DNA of 64,000 bases from Herpetosiphon gulosus (lineage in GTDB: Bacteria > Chloroflexota > Chloroflexia > Chloroflexales > Herpetosiphonaceae): NCBI RefSeq assembly GCF_039545135.1, contig NZ_BAABRU010000001.1, positions 310,001-374,000 on the forward strand, in the 5' to 3' direction. Below are positions 62,459 to 64,000 of this stretch, in pieces. The position numbers were made by a program, and so were the translations under genes. Each line of letters begins with the position of its first letter. The stretch's first letter is position 1. The notes below the pieces were generated by a model that was not told the origin of the DNA, did no database searches, and saw only the letters and a program-made list of their open reading frames with translations.

Positions 62459-64000
62459 ATGCTTCGATCAAAGCGCCAATTGATGAGCTTTGCGCTCATG
62501 TTGGTCCTTGTTGTTCCGATCCTTGCTGCTTGTGGTGGCGAAACAACCCCAACCACAGCCCCAGCAACGACTGCCCCAGCAACTGCAACTACAGATACTT
62601 CATCAGCAGCAACCGCTGAACCAACGACTGCTGAAGCAACCGCCGAACCAACCGTTGCTGAAGCAACCGCCGAACCACAAACTGGTACCGCTCCTGATAT
62701 GGATAAAACCATCATCATCGGTATGACCCAATCGCCAGACACCTTGTTCGGCATTGAATCACAATCAAGCGCCACGACTCAAGTGTTGTCAGCGATTCAA
62801 CCAGCTTGTTTCACCACCTTGAGCTACGAATATCAACCAGTTTGTTTCACCAAATTGCCAAGCTTCGAAGATGGCGATGCAGTGACCCAAACCATCTCAG
62901 TTGATAGCAGCTATGCTGGTAACATCGTGATCGACGATGAGTTGATCACCGATACCGCTAGCTTGACCGAAGCTGTTGAATTGGAACAAGTTGTTGTAAC
63001 TTGGACCTTGATTGATGGTATGACTTGGGAAGATGGCACCGCCATCACCGCTGCCGACTTCGTGTTTGCTGCTGAATTGTACCAAGATCCAGGCATCAAG
63101 AACGCTAGCCGCTTCGTGCTTGACCGCACCGAAAAATACGAAGCCAAAGACGACAAAACCTTGGTATGGTACGCTGCACCTGGTTATACCGATGCAACCT
63201 ACTTCTTGAACACCTTTGGGCCTGAACCAAAGCACGTTTTGGAAAGCCAAGACCCAGCAACCATTGGTGGTAGCGACTACGCTAGCAAGCCATTGGCTTA
63301 CGGCCCATACAAAATTGCCGAAAACACCCCACAAGAAAGCACCAAGTTGGTTGCAAACGAAACCTACTGGAAAAAAGGTTTCCCTCTCGTTGGTAATGTT
63401 ACCTTCAAGTATCTGACCAGCGAAGATCAAGTCTTGCAACAATTGGAAAGTGGCGAAATCGACGTAGTTGGTTCAATTGGTTTGACCTTGGCTAACGCTC
63501 CTAAGCTCGACGAACTCGAAGCTGCTGGCGTGCTCAAGGGCCAATATGTTCCAGCAACCGTGTGGGAACACATGGACTTCGGTGTCGAGCGCAACGACGG
63601 TCAACCATCAGTATTCGCTGATGTCAAGTTGCGCCAAGCTGTGGCTTACGCTGTCAACCGCAAGCAAATCATCGATAACGTCTTGTTCGGCAAGACCGTT
63701 GTGATGAACACCTTCTTGCCAGCCGACCACTGGGCTTATCCACCAAACGGCGAAGGCTTGGAAGCTTACGAATACGATGTTGAAAAAGCTAAGGCTCTCT
63801 TGGCCGAAGCTGGTTGGACTGCTGGCGCTGATGGTATTCTTGAAAAAGATGGTACCAAGCTCACGGTTCAATTCTTCACCACCGAAAACAACCAAACCCG
63901 TGCTTCAGTCGCCCAGTTGATCCAAGAAGACTTGAAAGCTGTCGGTATCGATGTTCAATTGAACTTCGTGCCAGCAACCGATGTCTTGTTCAAGAACGGC
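62459..64000 (+). CDS. Peptide ABC transporter substrate-binding lipoprotein (3' end outside window)
   Basis: 514 codons are visible and the frame is still open at the window end. AGGAGG lies five bases before the ATG. A lipoprotein signal (hydrophobic 9-20, lipobox LAAC with Cys near 25) is followed by a Thr/Ala/Glu-rich linker of repeated TAEPT-like units (about 30-75), then a family 5 solute-binding domain (DppA/OppA type): WTLIDGMTWEDGTAITAADF split over the usual motif, YGPYKI, LESGEIDVVG and LRQAVAYAVNRKQI. It would deliver oligopeptides to a permease probably encoded downstream. Confidence 0.93.
   Translation, partial: MLRSKRQLMSFALMLVLVVPILAACGGETTPTTAPATTAPATATTDTSSAATAEPTTAEATAEPTVAEATAEPQTGTAPDMDKTIIIGMTQSPDTLFGIESQSSATTQVLSAIQPACFTTLSYEYQPVCFTKLPSFEDGDAVTQTISVDSSYAGNIVIDDELITDTASLTEAVELEQVVVTWTLIDGMTWEDGTAITAADFVFAAELYQDPGIKNASRFVLDRTEKYEAKDDKTLVWYAAPGYTDATYFLNTFGPEPKHVLESQDPATIGGSDYASKPLAYGPYKIAENTPQESTKLVANETYWKKGFPLVGNVTFKYLTSEDQVLQQLESGEIDVVGSIGLTLANAPKLDELEAAGVLKGQYVPATVWEHMDFGVERNDGQPSVFADVKLRQAVAYAVNRKQIIDNVLFGKTVVMNTFLPADHWAYPPNGEGLEAYEYDVEKAKALLAEAGWTAGADGILEKDGTKLTVQFFTTENNQTRASVAQLIQEDLKAVGIDVQLNFVPATDVLFKNG

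Overview
The window reads as a chromosomal segment of a Chloroflexota bacterium, most likely Herpetosiphon or a close relative (inference). The case rests on GC content near one half by eye, a complete-looking heme gene cluster with a HemQ-type enzyme, a class II HMG-CoA reductase, a division/cell-wall (dcw) cluster that lacks murE between ftsI and murF, and several secreted proteins built from a repeated YW/GGL/FERxRxE module. No rRNA, tRNA, CRISPR array, insertion sequence or prophage was seen.

Layout. 1-2.8 kb: two membrane proteins of unknown function flank an endonuclease/exonuclease/phosphatase-family protein. 2.8-12.4 kb, minus strand: heme synthesis genes in transcription order (MerR-like regulator, hemA, hemQ, hemE, hemH, hemC, hemD, hemB, hemL), covering glutamyl-tRNA to heme except the coproporphyrinogen oxidation step. 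12.5-16.9 kb, plus: a secreted subtilisin-like protease and two tandem paralogous secreted proteins sharing its C-terminal module. 17.2-20.8 kb: HMG-CoA reductase facing accA-accD. 21.2-23 kb: an OlsB-like N-acyltransferase followed by an LpxL-like acyltransferase. 23-29.6 kb is an accessory, conflict-type region: an AlbA/Schlafen-type regulator, a lipoprotein, a WXG100 protein fused to a protein-glutaminase domain, and a single-chain restriction-modification enzyme. 29.7-32.1 kb: dnaB with an in-frame mini-intein, and rplI. 32.5-41.2 kb: signalling and metabolic genes (PAS-STAS protein, HD-like protein, APH-type kinase, DUF1801 protein, intradiol dioxygenase-like lipoprotein, DUF2231 protein, large hybrid histidine kinase).

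41.4-62.1 kb, plus: a long dcw cluster in the order mraZ-rsmH-ftsL-ftsI-murF-mraY-murD-rhomboid-ftsW-murG-cvpA-like-murC-TPR-murB-ddl-ftsQ-sbp-ftsA-ftsZ. It has a consensus promoter and three in-phase MraZ boxes at its head and many start/stop overlaps. After ftsZ, a new promoter and a long leader precede a peptide ABC transporter binding lipoprotein that runs off the end of the window.

The observations most worth following are the WXG100-glutaminase/lipoprotein pair as a probable toxin-immunity module, the 317-nt out-of-frame ftsW/murG overlap that coincides with an insertion in MurG, the DnaB mini-intein, the missing murE, and the shared module of the secreted proteins. Intergenic regions carry several families of short inverted repeats.
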